Origin: Fortiea sp. LEGE XX443
Lineage (GTDB): Bacteria; Cyanobacteriota; Cyanobacteriia; Cyanobacteriales; Nostocaceae
Direction of reading: 5' to 3'
Length of the DNA stretch: 64,000 nucleotides
Assembly: GCF_015206815.1 (NCBI RefSeq)
Contig: NZ_JADEXZ010000001.1
Location: 62,001-126,000, forward strand
Of this stretch, positions 18,901 to 29,267 are shown in pieces; positions within the stretch are counted from its first letter, which is position 1, and every line of letters begins with the position of its first letter. The translations under genes were made by a program, and so were the position numbers. Below the pieces are notes generated by a model that was not told the origin of the DNA, made no database searches, and saw only the letters and a list, made by a program, of their open reading frames with translations.

Positions 18901-21900
18901 ATCGCTCAAGGTGCAGACTTCATCGAACCCGACGTGGTAACAACCAAAGATGGTGTGTTGATTGCGCGTCACGAACCGAATATCATTAACACCACCAATG
19001 TTTTAGATCATCCAGAATTTGCTGATCGCCGCACCAAAAAATTTATTGATGGTATTGAAGAAGATGGCTTCTTCACAGAAGATTTCACCCTAGCGGAAAT
19101 TAAAACTCTCCGTGCTAGAATTCAACCCAGTTTCCGCACCCAAGTATTTAACGACTTGTACGAAATTCCTACCTTGCAGGAAGTTATTGACTTAGTGAAG
19201 CAGGTGGAACTAGATACAGGTAAGCAAATTGGCATTTATCCCGAAACCAAGCATCCCGTTTACTTTGCATCGGTTGGTACACAGTTAGACGGTACAACAC
19301 CAATCAATCAAGATATCACTGAGAAGTTAGTTGACCTCTTAGTTGCCAATGAGTTTACTGACCCTGCAAGAGTATTTATTCAATCCTTTGAAGTCGGCAA
19401 TCTTAAGCAACTCAATGATGTCCTCTTACCGGCTGCTGGTATTGATTTACCGTTAATTCAGCTATTAGATGCTCGTGATGTCAGAGTTGATGGTTCCTTA
19501 ATTGAGTATCAACCTTTTGATTTTCAAGTTAGTGGCGACCCTCGCACCTATGCAGACTTACGCACACCAGCAGGTTTAGCAGAAATTGCCACCTATGCCG
19601 AAGGCATTGGCCCTTGGAAGCGGATGATTGTATCGGTTCAAGGTGTGGATGCTAACGGTGATGGTGTAGCCGATGATGTTAACGGTGATGGTTTAATCAA
19701 CGACGCTGATAAAACCTTAACAGCATCAACCACCTTAATAGATGATGCCCATGCTGCCGGCTTATTAGTACATGCCTATACCTTCCGCGACGAAGACCGT
19801 TTCCTGGCAATAGACTACAACGGCAATCCCCAGGCGGAATATCAGCAGTTTATCCAGTTGGGAATAGATGGTTACTTTAGTGACTTCCCTGGTACTGGTG
19901 ATTTAGTGCGCGATCGCCTCACCGGAGAGTTTGTGCGATCGCCCCAAAATCCCGATGTCCTCAACCGCCAAGAATTTAACACCTTAAGTGGTAATGCACC
20001 CTTAGTTATTGGCCACCGTGGCGCAAGTGGTGAACGACCAGAACACACCATAGAAGCCTACACCCTAGCGATCGCTCAAGGTGCAGATTTCATCGAACCA
20101 GACTTAGTAGCTACCAAAGATGGACGTTTGGTAGCCCGTCATGAAAATGCTTTGGCAGTGCTTAACCGCGATGGTTCAGTCAACACGACTGTCACCAGCA
20201 CCGACGTTTACCTCCGTCCTGAATTTGCTGACCGTCTAACCACTAAATTGGTTGATGATGTTCCTCTCACAGGTTGGTTTACAGAAGACTTCACCCTCGA
20301 TGAAATCAAAACCCTGAACGCTATTGAACGGCTACCAGCATTGCGAGGAACTCGATTCAACAATGATGGGCTGAAAGTTCCAACTCTGGAAGAAATCATT
20401 GATTTAGTCAAACTCGTCGAAGCCGATACAGGCAAAAAAATTGGCATTTATCCCGAACTCAAACACCCCATTTACTTTGAGTCGGTCGGTAAACTCCTCG
20501 ACGGCACAACACCAATCAACACCAGTTTGAATCAATTACTGGTTGACACATTAGTTGCGGAAAACTTCACCGACCCCAGCCGCATCTTTGTGCAATCCTT
20601 CGAGGTAGCTAATCTGCGGGAATTGAGACAAGAACTCTTCCCCGCTGCTGGCATTAATCTGCCCTTGATTCAGTTAATCGCTGGTTTAAACCAACAACCA
20701 TTCGACTTTGTTGTCAGTGGCGACACCCGCACCTACGGCGACTTAATTACACCCACAGGACTAGCTGCGATCGCAACTTACGCTGTTGGTATCGGGCCAA
20801 GCAAACGCTCAATTGTCCCCTCCAACACAGTAGACCGCAACGGTGATGGTAGACCAGACGACCTCAACGGCGATGGACAAATCAGTGATGGCGATCGTAT
20901 TTTGGGTACTCCCACAACTTTAGTCGCAGATGCCCACGCCGCAGGTTTGCAGGTACATCCTTACACCTTCCGCAGCGAAAGTTTCTTCTTGTCACCAGAC
21001 TACAATGGCGACCCGACAGCAGAATACGAACAGTTCATTGAGTTGGGTGTTGATGCCTACTTCACAGACTTCCCCGGCATAGGTGATTTAGTCCGCGATC
21101 AATTTGTTGGACAACCAGCTGTCCCTAACCTTGGCGGTTCCAGAGGTTTTGAAGGTTTAGCCATCAGTCCCGACAGACAAACTTTGTATCCACTGCTGGA
21201 AGGTACTGTAGCTGGCGATCCTGTAGGTTCACTGCGGATTTATAAATTTGATGTCGCGTCAGAGCAATATCAAGGCTTGGTTGGTTACTATCAGTTAGAT
21301 AACCCCAGCAATGCCATTGGCGACCTCACCGTAGTCAACGAAAATGAATATTTGGTCATCGAACGGGATAACAGACAAGGTAGTGCAGCACAGTTCAAAA
21401 AAATCTTCAAAGTTGACTTCTCCAAACGAGATGCTAACGGCTTTGTCGAAAAAGAGTTAATCGTTGACTTGCTGAATATTCAAGACCCCAACGACTTGAA
21501 TAGAGATGGCAGTACGACATTTACCTTCCCCTTTGTCACCATTGAAAATGTGTTGGTGTTGGATGCAAACACCATCTTAGTTGCCAACGACAACAACTAT
21601 CCCTTCTCCCAAGGTAGACCAGGAGATATCGACAACAACGAAATCATTATCCTGGAGTTAGACAAGCCACTGAATTTGGCTACCTCTGTCGGCATCACCA
21701 GTCCCAATCCCAATGCAGCAGAAACCGATTCCACCCCTGGAACTTTCCGCATTTCTCGCACAGGTAACACAAATAATGCCTTAAATGTCAACTACACCAT
21801 TGGCGGTACTGCCACTAATGGTAGTGATTACGACAGCCTTACAGGTATTGCAACCATCGCGGCTGGTCAAACCTTTGTAGATATCTCCGTCAACCCAATT

Positions 21901-23028
21901 GATGATAATTTGGTTGAAGGTGACGAAACAGTAACTTTGACTGTGGTGAACGGAGACAATTATAACCTTGGCACATTTAACACAACTGCAACCGTCACCA
22001 TTGCCGATAACGATCGCCCACTAGTCCAGAATCTTAACAGTGATGTCTTTACAATCAAAGGCAGTGGTGAAAAAACTAGACTGCAAGTAGACCTCACAGG
22101 ACGTAATGCCAATCGTACAAACGAACTGGCCGTGTTTACCGTAGATGATGCTGAAGGCAGAATCGATGGTATCGCCCCAGGACAAGCAGGTTATACCCAA
22201 GCTGCTTTAGGTAGGGCAACAACAGTATTCTCCGCCGTGAATCGCGGCTTGAATCCATCTGATGTCTCCCGGCTGCTAGAATTTGAATCAGGCGATCGTC
22301 TCAGATTCTATGTTGTTCAAAATGGCACAACTGATGCTGTTCTGGCTGGAAATATCCCCCTCAACCGCGTCGTCTTTGCTAATGCCAATACCCAAAGAAT
22401 CACCGACTTGGGCAACGACCAATTCTCCCTCGCGTGGGAATTTCAACGAGGTAATGAGCCTTTCCAAGATTTGGTAGTGAATATTCAATCTACCGACACA
22501 GTTTTACCCATCGGTACAACTTTGCAAGGTCAATCACAAGCCGAATTAATTGACTTACGTGATGTAACTGAATTAGTAAGAGCAGATTTTGTAGTAAGCA
22601 GAGATGCGGCCTTTAGAAACTACGTCAGTTTCTATCGAGTTACCGATGCTAATGGTGGCATTGACCTCAATGACGATGGTGTAGCAGATATCTTACCTGG
22701 ACAAACTGGTTATACTGAAGCTGCTGTAAATGCGCGTGTGCCTGGTATTGACCTCACAGCCAACAATGGCACAGCAACTTTCACTGCAACTTTCCAACCA
22801 GGTGGTATCTATGCACCATTCCTTATTGCTAACGGCACACCAGAAGCAATTTTTGATAGCAACCCCAGCAATCCCGCAGTTTACTTCCCATTCTTAGGTG
22901 CGAATCCCACACAAGCAGACCAAATCTCTTTGTTAGGCAGTAACATCTTTGGATTTGAAGATTTACCAAGAGGTGGCGATAGAGACTTCAACGATTTAAT
23001 TGTCCGCGTTGATTTGAGCATCGCCTAG
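15976..23028 (+). CDS. Giant exoprotein: phytase propellers, two GDPD domains, Calx-beta, DUF4114
   Basis: A 2350-residue phosphorus-scavenging protein. Domains in order: esterase-like phytase domain (1-380); 3-phytase beta-propeller (385-740, [16 protein letters not shown]); first half of a second esterase-like domain (770-940, [16 protein letters not shown]); two glycerophosphodiester phosphodiesterase domains (950-1316 and 1341-1711, each with IGHRGASGE and ADFIEPD); the second half of the esterase-like domain (1715-1900, [14 protein letters not shown]); a Calx-beta domain (1905-2010); and a C-terminal DUF4114 region (to 2350, [21 protein letters not shown]). Each GDPD carries a calcium-loop insertion ([15 protein letters not shown]). 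No classical signal peptide is seen, which with the acidic Ca-binding make-up suggests type I secretion. A strong terminator follows. Confidence 0.9.
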   Translation: MQAGKTITNVGFLGQQIFPTGFIPSGAAGAINGTPVAVGGLSGLAYDAANNRYYVISDDRSENARFYTFTGDPAAGSVTFTNVTGLRDINGNLFPALSLDPEDIVLTNNGTVFISSEGEVNPGAGRVINPFVSEFSLSTGQQLRSVRLPEASLPVPTKFLPVVEDTNGDGIINAGDTQTSGIRNNLAFESLTITPDQTTLFTATENALFQDGAVASVSTGTPTRILQYNLATGQPTKEYLYVTEAVADAPLPANGFNTNGLVDLLAIDDRGTLLAVERSFSVGLPGTGNTIKIYEISLQGATDISSIESLNSLSPEELAAIQPAQKRLVLNLNDLDLPTGLDNIEGIEFGPKLADGRQSIVLVSDNNFSATQFTQILTLDANLIPSVVPTVETRPDLLDDDIEAADADDPAIYVNADNAADSLVLTSVKNAGLRVYNLSGELLQEVNPGDIRYNNIDLQYGFKLGDSTIDIAVASDRENDKLVIFKINPNPSTPGEYLEDITDSSIGTLFQAPPFEPPYISDERSAYGLALYRSPVTNDYYTFVSRRETGDVAQFKLIDQGNGKIGAERVREFSIPTEEGIDPQTEGMVADQELGYLYIGQENVGIWKFEAEPYASNTGTLIDQVRALGGNNLTDDVEGLTIYYGKDGQGYLLASSQGDNTFVAYTREGNNQFIGSFAVGSNGSIDSVQESDGADVVNVPLGPNFPSGLFITQDGSNDPAVLVEDDGELENINTNFKFVPWENIANAFPEALVIDTTSYDPRNPDTSLFVPRVTLKGFASLPADTFAEGPRSGSAITGNTNGRNVPFAAQPIQGFSGVQKADNDSFYFLSDNGFGSQNNSADYLLRIYRADPSFRGAEPGGNGSVNILDFIQLSDPNNKVPFQIVNENTSDRLLTGADFDIESFVIAEDGTFWVGDEFGPYLLHFDATGKLLDAPIPTPNITNLNTLDGQPPIVIGHRGASGELPEHTLGAYMLAIAQGADFIEPDVVTTKDGVLIARHEPNIINTTNVLDHPEFADRRTKKFIDGIEEDGFFTEDFTLAEIKTLRARIQPSFRTQVFNDLYEIPTLQEVIDLVKQVELDTGKQIGIYPETKHPVYFASVGTQLDGTTPINQDITEKLVDLLVANEFTDPARVFIQSFEVGNLKQLNDVLLPAAGIDLPLIQLLDARDVRVDGSLIEYQPFDFQVSGDPRTYADLRTPAGLAEIATYAEGIGPWKRMIVSVQGVDANGDGVADDVNGDGLINDADKTLTASTTLIDDAHAAGLLVHAYTFRDEDRFLAIDYNGNPQAEYQQFIQLGIDGYFSDFPGTGDLVRDRLTGEFVRSPQNPDVLNRQEFNTLSGNAPLVIGHRGASGERPEHTIEAYTLAIAQGADFIEPDLVATKDGRLVARHENALAVLNRDGSVNTTVTSTDVYLRPEFADRLTTKLVDDVPLTGWFTEDFTLDEIKTLNAIERLPALRGTRFNNDGLKVPTLEEIIDLVKLVEADTGKKIGIYPELKHPIYFESVGKLLDGTTPINTSLNQLLVDTLVAENFTDPSRIFVQSFEVANLRELRQELFPAAGINLPLIQLIAGLNQQPFDFVVSGDTRTYGDLITPTGLAAIATYAVGIGPSKRSIVPSNTVDRNGDGRPDDLNGDGQISDGDRILGTPTTLVADAHAAGLQVHPYTFRSESFFLSPDYNGDPTAEYEQFIELGVDAYFTDFPGIGDLVRDQFVGQPAVPNLGGSRGFEGLAISPDRQTLYPLLEGTVAGDPVGSLRIYKFDVASEQYQGLVGYYQLDNPSNAIGDLTVVNENEYLVIERDNRQGSAAQFKKIFKVDFSKRDANGFVEKELIVDLLNIQDPNDLNRDGSTTFTFPFVTIENVLVLDANTILVANDNNYPFSQGRPGDIDNNEIIILELDKPLNLATSVGITSPNPNAAETDSTPGTFRISRTGNTNNALNVNYTIGGTATNGSDYDSLTGIATIAAGQTFVDISVNPIDDNLVEGDETVTLTVVNGDNYNLGTFNTTATVTIADNDRPLVQNLNSDVFTIKGSGEKTRLQVDLTGRNANRTNELAVFTVDDAEGRIDGIAPGQAGYTQAALGRATTVFSAVNRGLNPSDVSRLLEFESGDRLRFYVVQNGTTDAVLAGNIPLNRVVFANANTQRITDLGNDQFSLAWEFQRGNEPFQDLVVNIQSTDTVLPIGTTLQGQSQAELIDLRDVTELVRADFVVSRDAAFRNYVSFYRVTDANGGIDLNDDGVADILPGQTGYTEAAVNARVPGIDLTANNGTATFTATFQPGGIYAPFLIANGTPEAIFDSNPSNPAVYFPFLGANPTQADQISLLGSNIFGFEDLPRGGDRDFNDLIVRVDLSIA

Positions 23029-23048
23029 AGTTTTTCGTGTAAAAACTC

Positions 23049-23081
23049 AGAACCCCGACTTTTGTGAGAAGTCGGGGTTCT
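23049..23081 (+). terminator. Rho-independent terminator of the giant exoprotein gene
   Basis: A perfect 13-bp stem, AGAACCCCGACTT at 23049-23061 and AAGTCGGGGTTCT at 23069-23081 with a 7-base loop, runs into TTTTT. It lies 20 bases after the stop codon at 23028. Confidence 0.9.
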
Positions 23082-23185
23082 TTTTGTTCACGAATAATTT
23101 AACGTGAATTCGACCTTAATGGGTGACAAGTTATCAAAATGAATCAAAGTAGTAAAAGTACCATTTTTGCATGTATATTTAGTGT

Positions 23186-23271
23186 TATGGCAACTGCCAA
23201 GGCCATTAGGACATTGTTAATTGCTCAAAGCCTTTAAAATTAAGTGGGTTTATACTCAGCACTTTGCTATA
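23186..23271. repeat. TATAGCA/TGCTATA-ended dispersed repeat, copy
   Basis: The segment starts TATGGCAACTGCCAAGGCCA, contains ATTGCTCAAAGCCTTTAAAAT and ends TTTGCTATA. Related segments occur at 5632-5759 and 30895-30999, and in reverse orientation at 58734-58800. This indicates one short non-autonomous family with divergent interiors. Confidence 0.5.
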
Positions 23272-23281
23272 AAAGGAATAA

Positions 23282-24235
23282 TTATCTCTGTCTCTTCTTA
23301 ACTAACTTTAACTTAATAAATTTTCCGGCAAGCCGCGGAACATCATATAACTTACTAAACACAAGATTCCACAAATAACCATATTGGGGAAAGTGTTTAA
23401 TTAACAAAGCATCAGAAATAATATGAAATCTAAGTGGTTTCAAAGCTGGATCTTTATCTATATATCTAATCTGCTCTGGTTTTGGCATCCAGTGACCGAT
23501 AACAGCATCTTTCTCGAAAAAGTTAGCTTGTACAAATAAGCCAGATAATCGATCAAATCCACTTGATGGTATCCACGTTACTGCTCCTATTACCTTTGTT
23601 GCTTGTGATAGTTCAGGAAGCGCTTGCTGAATTAGATCATTTCGCCAAACAATGTTATTAAAATTTTCAACATGATAACCATCGTTATCTTCTCTAGTCA
23701 AGAATGGCCAGAAAAGATAACGCCAATCAAAGCTTTTGTCTAAAGGAGCGATGGGAACTTCTAATAAACCCTTGTAGTTACCTTTTTGGTAAGGATAAGG
23801 ATTTTCTGGAGTTTTTTTGCATATTTCTAGTTGCTCAACATCTGGAATTTCTTCCCACGGTTGTTTGATGCGTTTTTCATCATTAATGTCAATATTCAGC
23901 TTTTGTAACCGCAAAATCCAACTTTCAGGAAATCTTTTAAAATATTTCGCTAATAATTCGCACACTTGGGGATGCACATAATCATCATCATCTAAGGCTA
24001 AAATATAGTCCCCTTGAGCATTAAGTAAACCCACAAACCTTTGTGGCATTTCACCTTTATAGGGGCTGATTAGTTCTGTTACTCTGGGATCATCTATATT
24101 TTTAGGTTTGATTGCTGGAGGATAAACTAGAATGAATTGCACAGAACCTTCAACTTTTAAAAGATTTTCTAGCCAATAGTTAGAAAATTTCCCTAAGGTA
24201 GGAGTAATAATAGACAGAAGTGGTTTATTATTCAT
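23282..24235 (-). CDS. Glycosyltransferase family 2 protein
   Basis: A 317-residue GT-A-fold glycosyltransferase. It begins LLSIITPTLGKFSNYW, the family 2 nucleotide-sugar strand, and has YILALDDDDYVHP, the Asp-rich metal-binding motif, near residue 80. The C-terminal part (WRNDLIQQALPEL to SSGFDRLSGLF) is less typical, and the last residues are strongly basic (KFIKLKLVKKRQR). It is divergent from the GT4 gene at 24395 with a 160-base shared promoter region. Both probably serve a surface polysaccharide or glycolipid; donor and acceptor are unknown. Confidence 0.8.
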   Translation of the reverse strand: MNNKPLLSIITPTLGKFSNYWLENLLKVEGSVQFILVYPPAIKPKNIDDPRVTELISPYKGEMPQRFVGLLNAQGDYILALDDDDYVHPQVCELLAKYFKRFPESWILRLQKLNIDINDEKRIKQPWEEIPDVEQLEICKKTPENPYPYQKGNYKGLLEVPIAPLDKSFDWRYLFWPFLTREDNDGYHVENFNNIVWRNDLIQQALPELSQATKVIGAVTWIPSSGFDRLSGLFVQANFFEKDAVIGHWMPKPEQIRYIDKDPALKPLRFHIISDALLIKHFPQYGYLWNLVFSKLYDVPRLAGKFIKLKLVKKRQR

Positions 24236-24394
24236 CTTTTTTATTGAGAAATTTACAGAAATATTGCTTAATCAAATTATGATATTTTTTTAAATAAAAT
24301 CAGCTTACATTTTAAAAAATAAAAGTTAAAGTATTATCGATTAACAAAATAATTGCATAAAAATATTTAGCGGTAAAAGGAGCAGAGAAATTTT

Positions 24395-25654
24395 ATGCGG
24401 ATATTAATGCTATCGTCCACATTTCCATATCCGCCCAGTCGTGGAGGAACAGAAATCAGAACTTTTAATCTACTTAGATACCTTCAGTATAACCACGATG
24501 TCACTTTGATTACACAAAATACTAAGGAAACAACATTTACTGAGATAGAGGAATTACGAAAATATGTAAATGAATTGATTGTTTTTCCCCTACCGCCACA
24601 ACCCCAAGAAAAAAATGCGATCGCTCGTTTATTCGGTAAGACATCGCGCTTTATGGAGTCAGCCTTAAAAGCTACACCACCAAATGTTCTACACCGCTAT
24701 TCTCCAGAGATGCAAGCTTGTGTTGATGATTATGTCCGCTTAAGTAAGTGTGATGTGATTACATGTGAACATAGTGTAAATGAAATTTATATTAGACCAG
24801 AATTCCGTAACAGTGTAAATACGGTGGTTGATGTCCACAGTTCAGTATACGGCTGGATGCGTGACCATTTGGAAATGGGTGCGGCTCAAAATGCACTGCG
24901 CGATCGCCTTTATCTGTCTCTGATTCTCAAGCGCTACGAGCAGCGTTACTGCAATAAATTTTCCAACATTGTAGTCACCACAGAAGACGATCGCCAAGAA
25001 TTCCTCAAACTTCGTCCTGATCTAGAAATCGAAGTTATTCCCAACGGTGTAGATTTAGAACTGTTTCCTTATCGCCACCAAGATCCAGGCGGATATCGAT
25101 TAATCTTTGTCGGAGCGATGGATGCGTCACATAATATTGATGCAGCCCGTTTTTTTGCTGTGGAAGTCTTACCTAAACTGCAAAAACATTATCCAGACAC
25201 CACCTTTAGTATTGTCGGCGCTAGACCTACCCCAGAAGTTTTAGAATTGAACAATATTCCCGGAGTCGTCGTGACTGGTCGTGTGTCTTCAATGGCAGAA
25301 TACTTACATCAGTCTACTGTTTGCGTTGTACCGCTCAGAACTGGCTTTGGGATTAAAAATAAAACCTTGGAAGCAATGGCTGCTGGTGTACCAGTAGTAG
25401 CAAGCGATCGCGGTTTGGAAGGATTAGCTGTAGATATTGCTAATCAGCCATTACGTGCTTTCAGAGCAAATACGCCAGCAGAGTACGTCACAGCTATTAG
25501 CCAACTATTTGATCATCCACAACTGCGATCGGAATTGTCTCATAACGGTAGACAATTAGTAGAAACAGAATTCACCTGGGGTATCGCCGGAAAACTTTAT
25601 GAACAAGTTTTACTGAAAAGCAATATTTCCATAGCATCCATAAATCATTTGTAA
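24395..25654 (+). CDS. Glycosyltransferase family 4 protein
   Basis: A 419-residue GT-B-fold glycosyltransferase of the GT4/GT1 clan. The N-terminal domain starts MRILMLSSTFPYPPSRGGTE, where the GG loop binds the acceptor side. The C-terminal domain has VIPNGVDLELFPY, LIFVGAMDASHNIDA, FGIKNKTLEAMAAGVPVVAS (the E-x7-E retaining motif region) and a final helix. AAAGGAG at 24377-24383 is a good ribosome binding site. A shared terminator hairpin follows at 25661. A role in exopolysaccharide or heterocyst/cell-surface glycan synthesis is plausible but not shown. Confidence 0.9.
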   Translation: MRILMLSSTFPYPPSRGGTEIRTFNLLRYLQYNHDVTLITQNTKETTFTEIEELRKYVNELIVFPLPPQPQEKNAIARLFGKTSRFMESALKATPPNVLHRYSPEMQACVDDYVRLSKCDVITCEHSVNEIYIRPEFRNSVNTVVDVHSSVYGWMRDHLEMGAAQNALRDRLYLSLILKRYEQRYCNKFSNIVVTTEDDRQEFLKLRPDLEIEVIPNGVDLELFPYRHQDPGGYRLIFVGAMDASHNIDAARFFAVEVLPKLQKHYPDTTFSIVGARPTPEVLELNNIPGVVVTGRVSSMAEYLHQSTVCVVPLRTGFGIKNKTLEAMAAGVPVVASDRGLEGLAVDIANQPLRAFRANTPAEYVTAISQLFDHPQLRSELSHNGRQLVETEFTWGIAGKLYEQVLLKSNISIASINHL

Positions 25655-25660
25655 ACAACA

Positions 25661-25693
25661 AGAACCCCGATTTTTTGAAAAAATCGGGGTTCT
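25661..25693. terminator. Convergent bidirectional terminator
   Basis: The stem AGAACCCCGATTT (25661-25673) pairs with AAATCGGGGTTCT (25681-25693), extendable by A/T pairs into the loop. It sits between the stops of the rightward GT4 gene and the leftward gene at 25719. The better T-rich tail follows it on the minus strand (TGTTGTTT). Confidence 0.75.
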
Positions 25694-25718
25694 GAGTCAA
25701 GTAAATAAAAGTGCTGTT

Positions 25719-26042
25719 TTATTGTTGCATCGAAGGCGAAGCAAAAATTCTGCTACTTATGGGAATACGGAACTTAGATTGAGTATTAGCTTGATTATCA
25801 CTAACAGGAGTTGTATTTCCTAAATTTTCTGAAATGATAGTTGATTTAGTATTTGCAGAATCATCTGTATTAATTATTGGCGATCGCTCATTATTATTCT
25901 CATTAGAAGAGACGTTCTCTGCTGAAATATTGTTATTTATTTCACTGGCTCTTCTGGCAGTTTGAGCTTGACATGGAATGCTGATAAAATGAAAACCTGT
26001 GCTTAATAGCAGTATTAACAGAGTAAAGTTATATTGCTTCAT
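25719..26042 (-). CDS. Small exported protein of unknown function
   Basis: A 107-residue product with a clear signal peptide (MKQYNFTLLILLLSTGFHFI, likely cut after CQA), followed by a hydrophilic Asn/Ser-rich, probably unstructured chain (ISAENVSSNENNNE, IINTDDSANTKST) and a short basic end. I do not recognise a family. It is convergent with the GT4 gene and shares its terminator. Coding status is supported by the signal peptide and terminator rather than homology. Confidence 0.6.
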   Translation of the reverse strand: MKQYNFTLLILLLSTGFHFISIPCQAQTARRASEINNNISAENVSSNENNNERSPIINTDDSANTKSTIISENLGNTTPVSDNQANTQSKFRIPISSRIFASPSMQQ

Positions 26043-27435
26043 TGGATGATGGTTTTTTTATTAAGGCTAGTACAAGTTGCGTCATGCTCTGAGCCTAAAA
26101 TTCTGATTTATATCTTCAGGATAAAGACAACATTATGTTGCTGTTTTAAAATCAATTACATTAAATAATTTCATTTAATTAGCAACTAGAAAATTAGACA
26201 ATAAACACACACCGTTCTGATAAATACTGTTGTTTTATAGAGCCACACAACGCAACTATCAGTAATATAAAGGCTTATTTGCCAAGAGCTAAAGAGGAAA
26301 ATTACTGATTTTTTATGTTGATAATCTTTATAAAAGTTTGAATTAATCACATATTTAACGATAAGAATAAACCAAATATATAAAGTTTAGATAAATTATA
26401 ATTTTACATATATCTGACCAATGAAAGCTTAATTAAGCTAAAGGAAATAAATGGATATTAGCTGTCTAGATAGGGATTACAAACGAAACTTTAAAAGCAT
26501 TTATTAAGCCTTTATATTTATGATCTACTTTTTAGTTACAGCGATAGCATTAAGGCGCAAGCTACGCGAACAGACTGAAGTTTAAGGCTATAAAAACTAA
26601 ACCCGCCTGTACGGGTTTTGAGGTAGTCCGAGTCCGTGTAGGCGGACTTTGTTTGTGTAGCCGCGATTTCCAATCGCCTGGTGTTTCTCTTTTTTTACTA
26701 CAGGTAAGGCTATACCTACGGTAGTAGTGGCTTTATTCTTTCGATAGAAGCTAGGGGAAAAAGTAATCCGTATCGTTAATCTAGGTGAATCAGAAGTGCA
26801 TAAACAATATTAATGTACTAACAATTTCTCGAATAGACAGAAATTTTTGCATGAAGTGATTTAGGAAAATATAAATTATGTTGAAAAAAATGCTCTTAAA
26901 GAGTGCAGAGCGATCGCAGTTTTTGTTTAATCTTAGATATCAGAGTTTTTAGCTAAATGCTAAATTTTTGTCTCAAGGCTAAAAGCAATGTAAGTAGGTC
27001 GGTGTTAAAAATTGTCGTTATGACAAGGCAGGAGGCAGAGGGCAGAAGGCAGAAGGGAAGAGGTTTTCAAGCTACTTTACTTTCTGTTACATAGTTCGGT
27101 TTATTTGCACCTTTCTACTTATACCAGTTAGGTGTAAGATAATTTTGGGCTAAATCTGTGTTAATAAATTATTCTCAAGATAATATCTACATTTAATAAT
27201 ATGCACAATTAAATAAAATGAGAGTATCTTAATTGATAAGCTACCTATTATGTGTTTAGTTGCAAAACTCGCACAAAATAGAATTAATGAAAATATTTAG
27301 AATGAGTCTAGCAGTAATTCCTGCTGAGACAAAGCATGACAATGCGGTTTAGCTTACTACATTATTATGCTTTATAAGATTTTTGAAGTGTGGTAACTTT
27401 GTTAAATATTTGCAAGCGAATACCAGGAATTAAAG
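26043..27435. other. 1.4 kb gene-free stretch with repeats
   Basis: AT-rich DNA with no supported gene. A C/G-rich palindromic segment at about 26596-26680 has an aacccg...cgggtttt hairpin and a gtccg...cggac hairpin, a type common between cyanobacterial genes. An inverted-repeat element at 26991-27121 is described separately. A 19-codon frame at 26451-26507 has a plausible AAAGGA upstream but is too short to call. Confidence 0.5.
26991..27121. mobile_element. TAAGTAG-ended MITE-like repeat, copy 1
   Basis: The segment begins TAAGTAGGTCGGTGTTAAA and ends TTTGCACCTTTCTACTTA, an imperfect terminal inverted repeat. A second copy at 37821-37944 matches almost base for base, except that one 'gcagaag' unit in the internal purine-rich run is missing there. 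No coding capacity. Confidence 0.7.
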
Positions 27436-28611
27436 GTGAATATAAAAGTATTTATCCAAAGTTTAGAAGCCTTGCACAAACCTCTAGCAGATTTGTATCA
27501 AACTGCTAGTGTTTTGCCTTGGATTCCTCCAGATATGCTACCACAAGCTTTTCAAGAACTTTACAATACTTCCAAAATGGTACAGTTAGCAACAGAAGAA
27601 CTGTATCAGCAAAACGAAGAATTAAAAGAAACACAAAATTTACTAGAAACCGAACGCCAAAATTACCAGGATTTATTCGAGTTTGCACCAGACAGTTATT
27701 TGGTCACGAATACAGAAGGGATTATTCAAAACGCTAACATTACTACTGCTAAATTGCTGAATATTTCCAAACAGTTTCTGATAGGCAAATCAATAATTAA
27801 CTTTGTCTGTCTAGAAGAACGACAGCATTTTCGTAAAGAACTTAATGAGCTATATCATGTAGATAGAGCCAAGGAGTTAGTCATGCGCTTGCAAGAATCT
27901 CATGGCGAATACTTTGACGCAGCTTTAACAGTCACAGTGTTGCGGAATCAACAAGCTCAAGCTACATATTTACTTTGGCTACTGCGGAAGATTTGCGATC
28001 GCCAGCAAACAGAATTACAATCAGCCGAGAATTACAGTGATTTCATTCAAAATCGTCCCATATACAAACATGCTAAAGGTGAAACTATTCCTCTCAATAC
28101 TTCAGTTATTTGGTATGTTTGTCGAGGTTGGGTCAAACTTAGCACCTTTAGCGAAAGCGGCGAAGAAATTTTGCTAGGCTTGGCAAAAACACAAATGGTA
28201 TTTGGCTCTAGTCTAACTTCTCTATCTATTTACCAAGCTATAGCCTTATCAGATGTTGAGTTAGTACCAATTTACGTATCAGAAATAGCTGTAACGCCAG
28301 CACTCAGTTATATTTTGTTACCAAAACTCAATCAGCGTTTACAACAGACAGAATCATTTTTAGTTATCTCTAAAAAGCAATTGGTAGAAGACCGTTTGCA
28401 CTATTTATTAGAGCTTCTAAAACAAGAAGTTGGTGAATCTATAGAGGGTGGAACTCGCTTAAGCGTGCGCTTCACTCATGAAGATATAGCTAGTGCCTGC
28501 GGCACTACCAGAGTCACAATCACACGATTATTAGGCAAATTACAACAACAAGGTTTAATTACTTTTGATTCCAAAAAACACATAATATTGAATAATTTAA
28601 AATCAAATTAG
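27436..28611 (+). CDS. PAS-domain Crp/Fnr-type transcriptional regulator
   Basis: A 391-residue regulator with a GTG start at 27436, preceded by AGGA at 27425-27428. After an N-terminal coiled coil (about 45-72, ATEELYQQNEELKETQNLLE) comes a PAS domain (about 72-185, FEFAPDSYLVTNTEGIIQNAN, GKSIINFV). Then follow a degenerate cNMP-binding-like region (about 205-290, KGETIPLNTSVIWYVCRGWVKL) and a Crp-type winged helix (about 330-390, FTHEDIASACGTTRVTITRLLGKLQQQG). The ligand site of classical Crp is not recognisable, so input probably comes through the PAS domain. The next gene starts one base after its stop. Confidence 0.85.
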   Translation: MNIKVFIQSLEALHKPLADLYQTASVLPWIPPDMLPQAFQELYNTSKMVQLATEELYQQNEELKETQNLLETERQNYQDLFEFAPDSYLVTNTEGIIQNANITTAKLLNISKQFLIGKSIINFVCLEERQHFRKELNELYHVDRAKELVMRLQESHGEYFDAALTVTVLRNQQAQATYLLWLLRKICDRQQTELQSAENYSDFIQNRPIYKHAKGETIPLNTSVIWYVCRGWVKLSTFSESGEEILLGLAKTQMVFGSSLTSLSIYQAIALSDVELVPIYVSEIAVTPALSYILLPKLNQRLQQTESFLVISKKQLVEDRLHYLLELLKQEVGESIEGGTRLSVRFTHEDIASACGTTRVTITRLLGKLQQQGLITFDSKKHIILNNLKSN

Positions 28612-28612
28612 C

Positions 28613-29134
28613 ATGTTTCCTCAAGTTGAAACTCAACGCCTTAGCCTACGAAAATTTGCTGAAGCAGACTTGGATGCTTATGCTGATATGTGCGGTAATT
28701 CAGAGGTGATGCGCTATATCGGTACTGGTAAACCTTTATCTCGTGAGGATTCTTGGCGAAATATGGCGATGATAGTTGGTCATTGGCAACTGCGTGGTTA
28801 TGGGATGTGGGCAGTTGAAGAACGCCAAAGTGGTGAAATGATTGGTCGAATTGGCTGTTGGCAACCAGAAGGCTGGCCTGGGTTTGAGATTGGTTGGTCG
28901 TTGCGCCGGTCTTATTGGGGATGTGGCTTTGCGACAGAAGCCGCAACAGCAGCAATGAACTATGCTTTTATACAACTACAGCGATCGCATATTATTAGTT
29001 TGATTCATCCCCAAAATCTAGCTTCTGTGCGCGTAGCCCAAAAACTAGGCGAAAAACTACAAGGGACAACAGAAATCTTCGGAACTGAAGTGCTAGTCTA
29101 CGGTCTAAGTCAGGAAGATTGGCAAATAATGTAG
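28613..29134 (+). CDS. GNAT family N-acetyltransferase
   Basis: A 173-residue RimJ/RimL-type acetyltransferase (Acetyltransf_3). It begins VETQRLSLRKFAEADLDAYA and has the acetyl-CoA-binding segment WSLRRSYWGCGFATEAATAAMNY, then SLIHPQNLASVRVAQKLGE. It starts one base after the PAS-Crp stop, so the two genes are almost certainly one operon and may be regulated together. The substrate could be a ribosomal protein N-terminus or a small amine and cannot be told from sequence. Confidence 0.9.
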   Translation: MFPQVETQRLSLRKFAEADLDAYADMCGNSEVMRYIGTGKPLSREDSWRNMAMIVGHWQLRGYGMWAVEERQSGEMIGRIGCWQPEGWPGFEIGWSLRRSYWGCGFATEAATAAMNYAFIQLQRSHIISLIHPQNLASVRVAQKLGEKLQGTTEIFGTEVLVYGLSQEDWQIM

Positions 29135-29267
29135 AAATATCATCAAGTGTTATGTCCAGCCAACGCCTTGTGATATTGTTACCCGAACAATATAAAGTAT
29201 ATTTCATACTACCCTGCGGGAAGCCACCCAAAGGGTGTCTACATACTTTACACTTCATACTTGATAA

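Noticed and set aside
26451-26507. 18-residue frame with AAAGGA upstream
   Set aside because: Too short, no conservation evidence and no distinctive composition.
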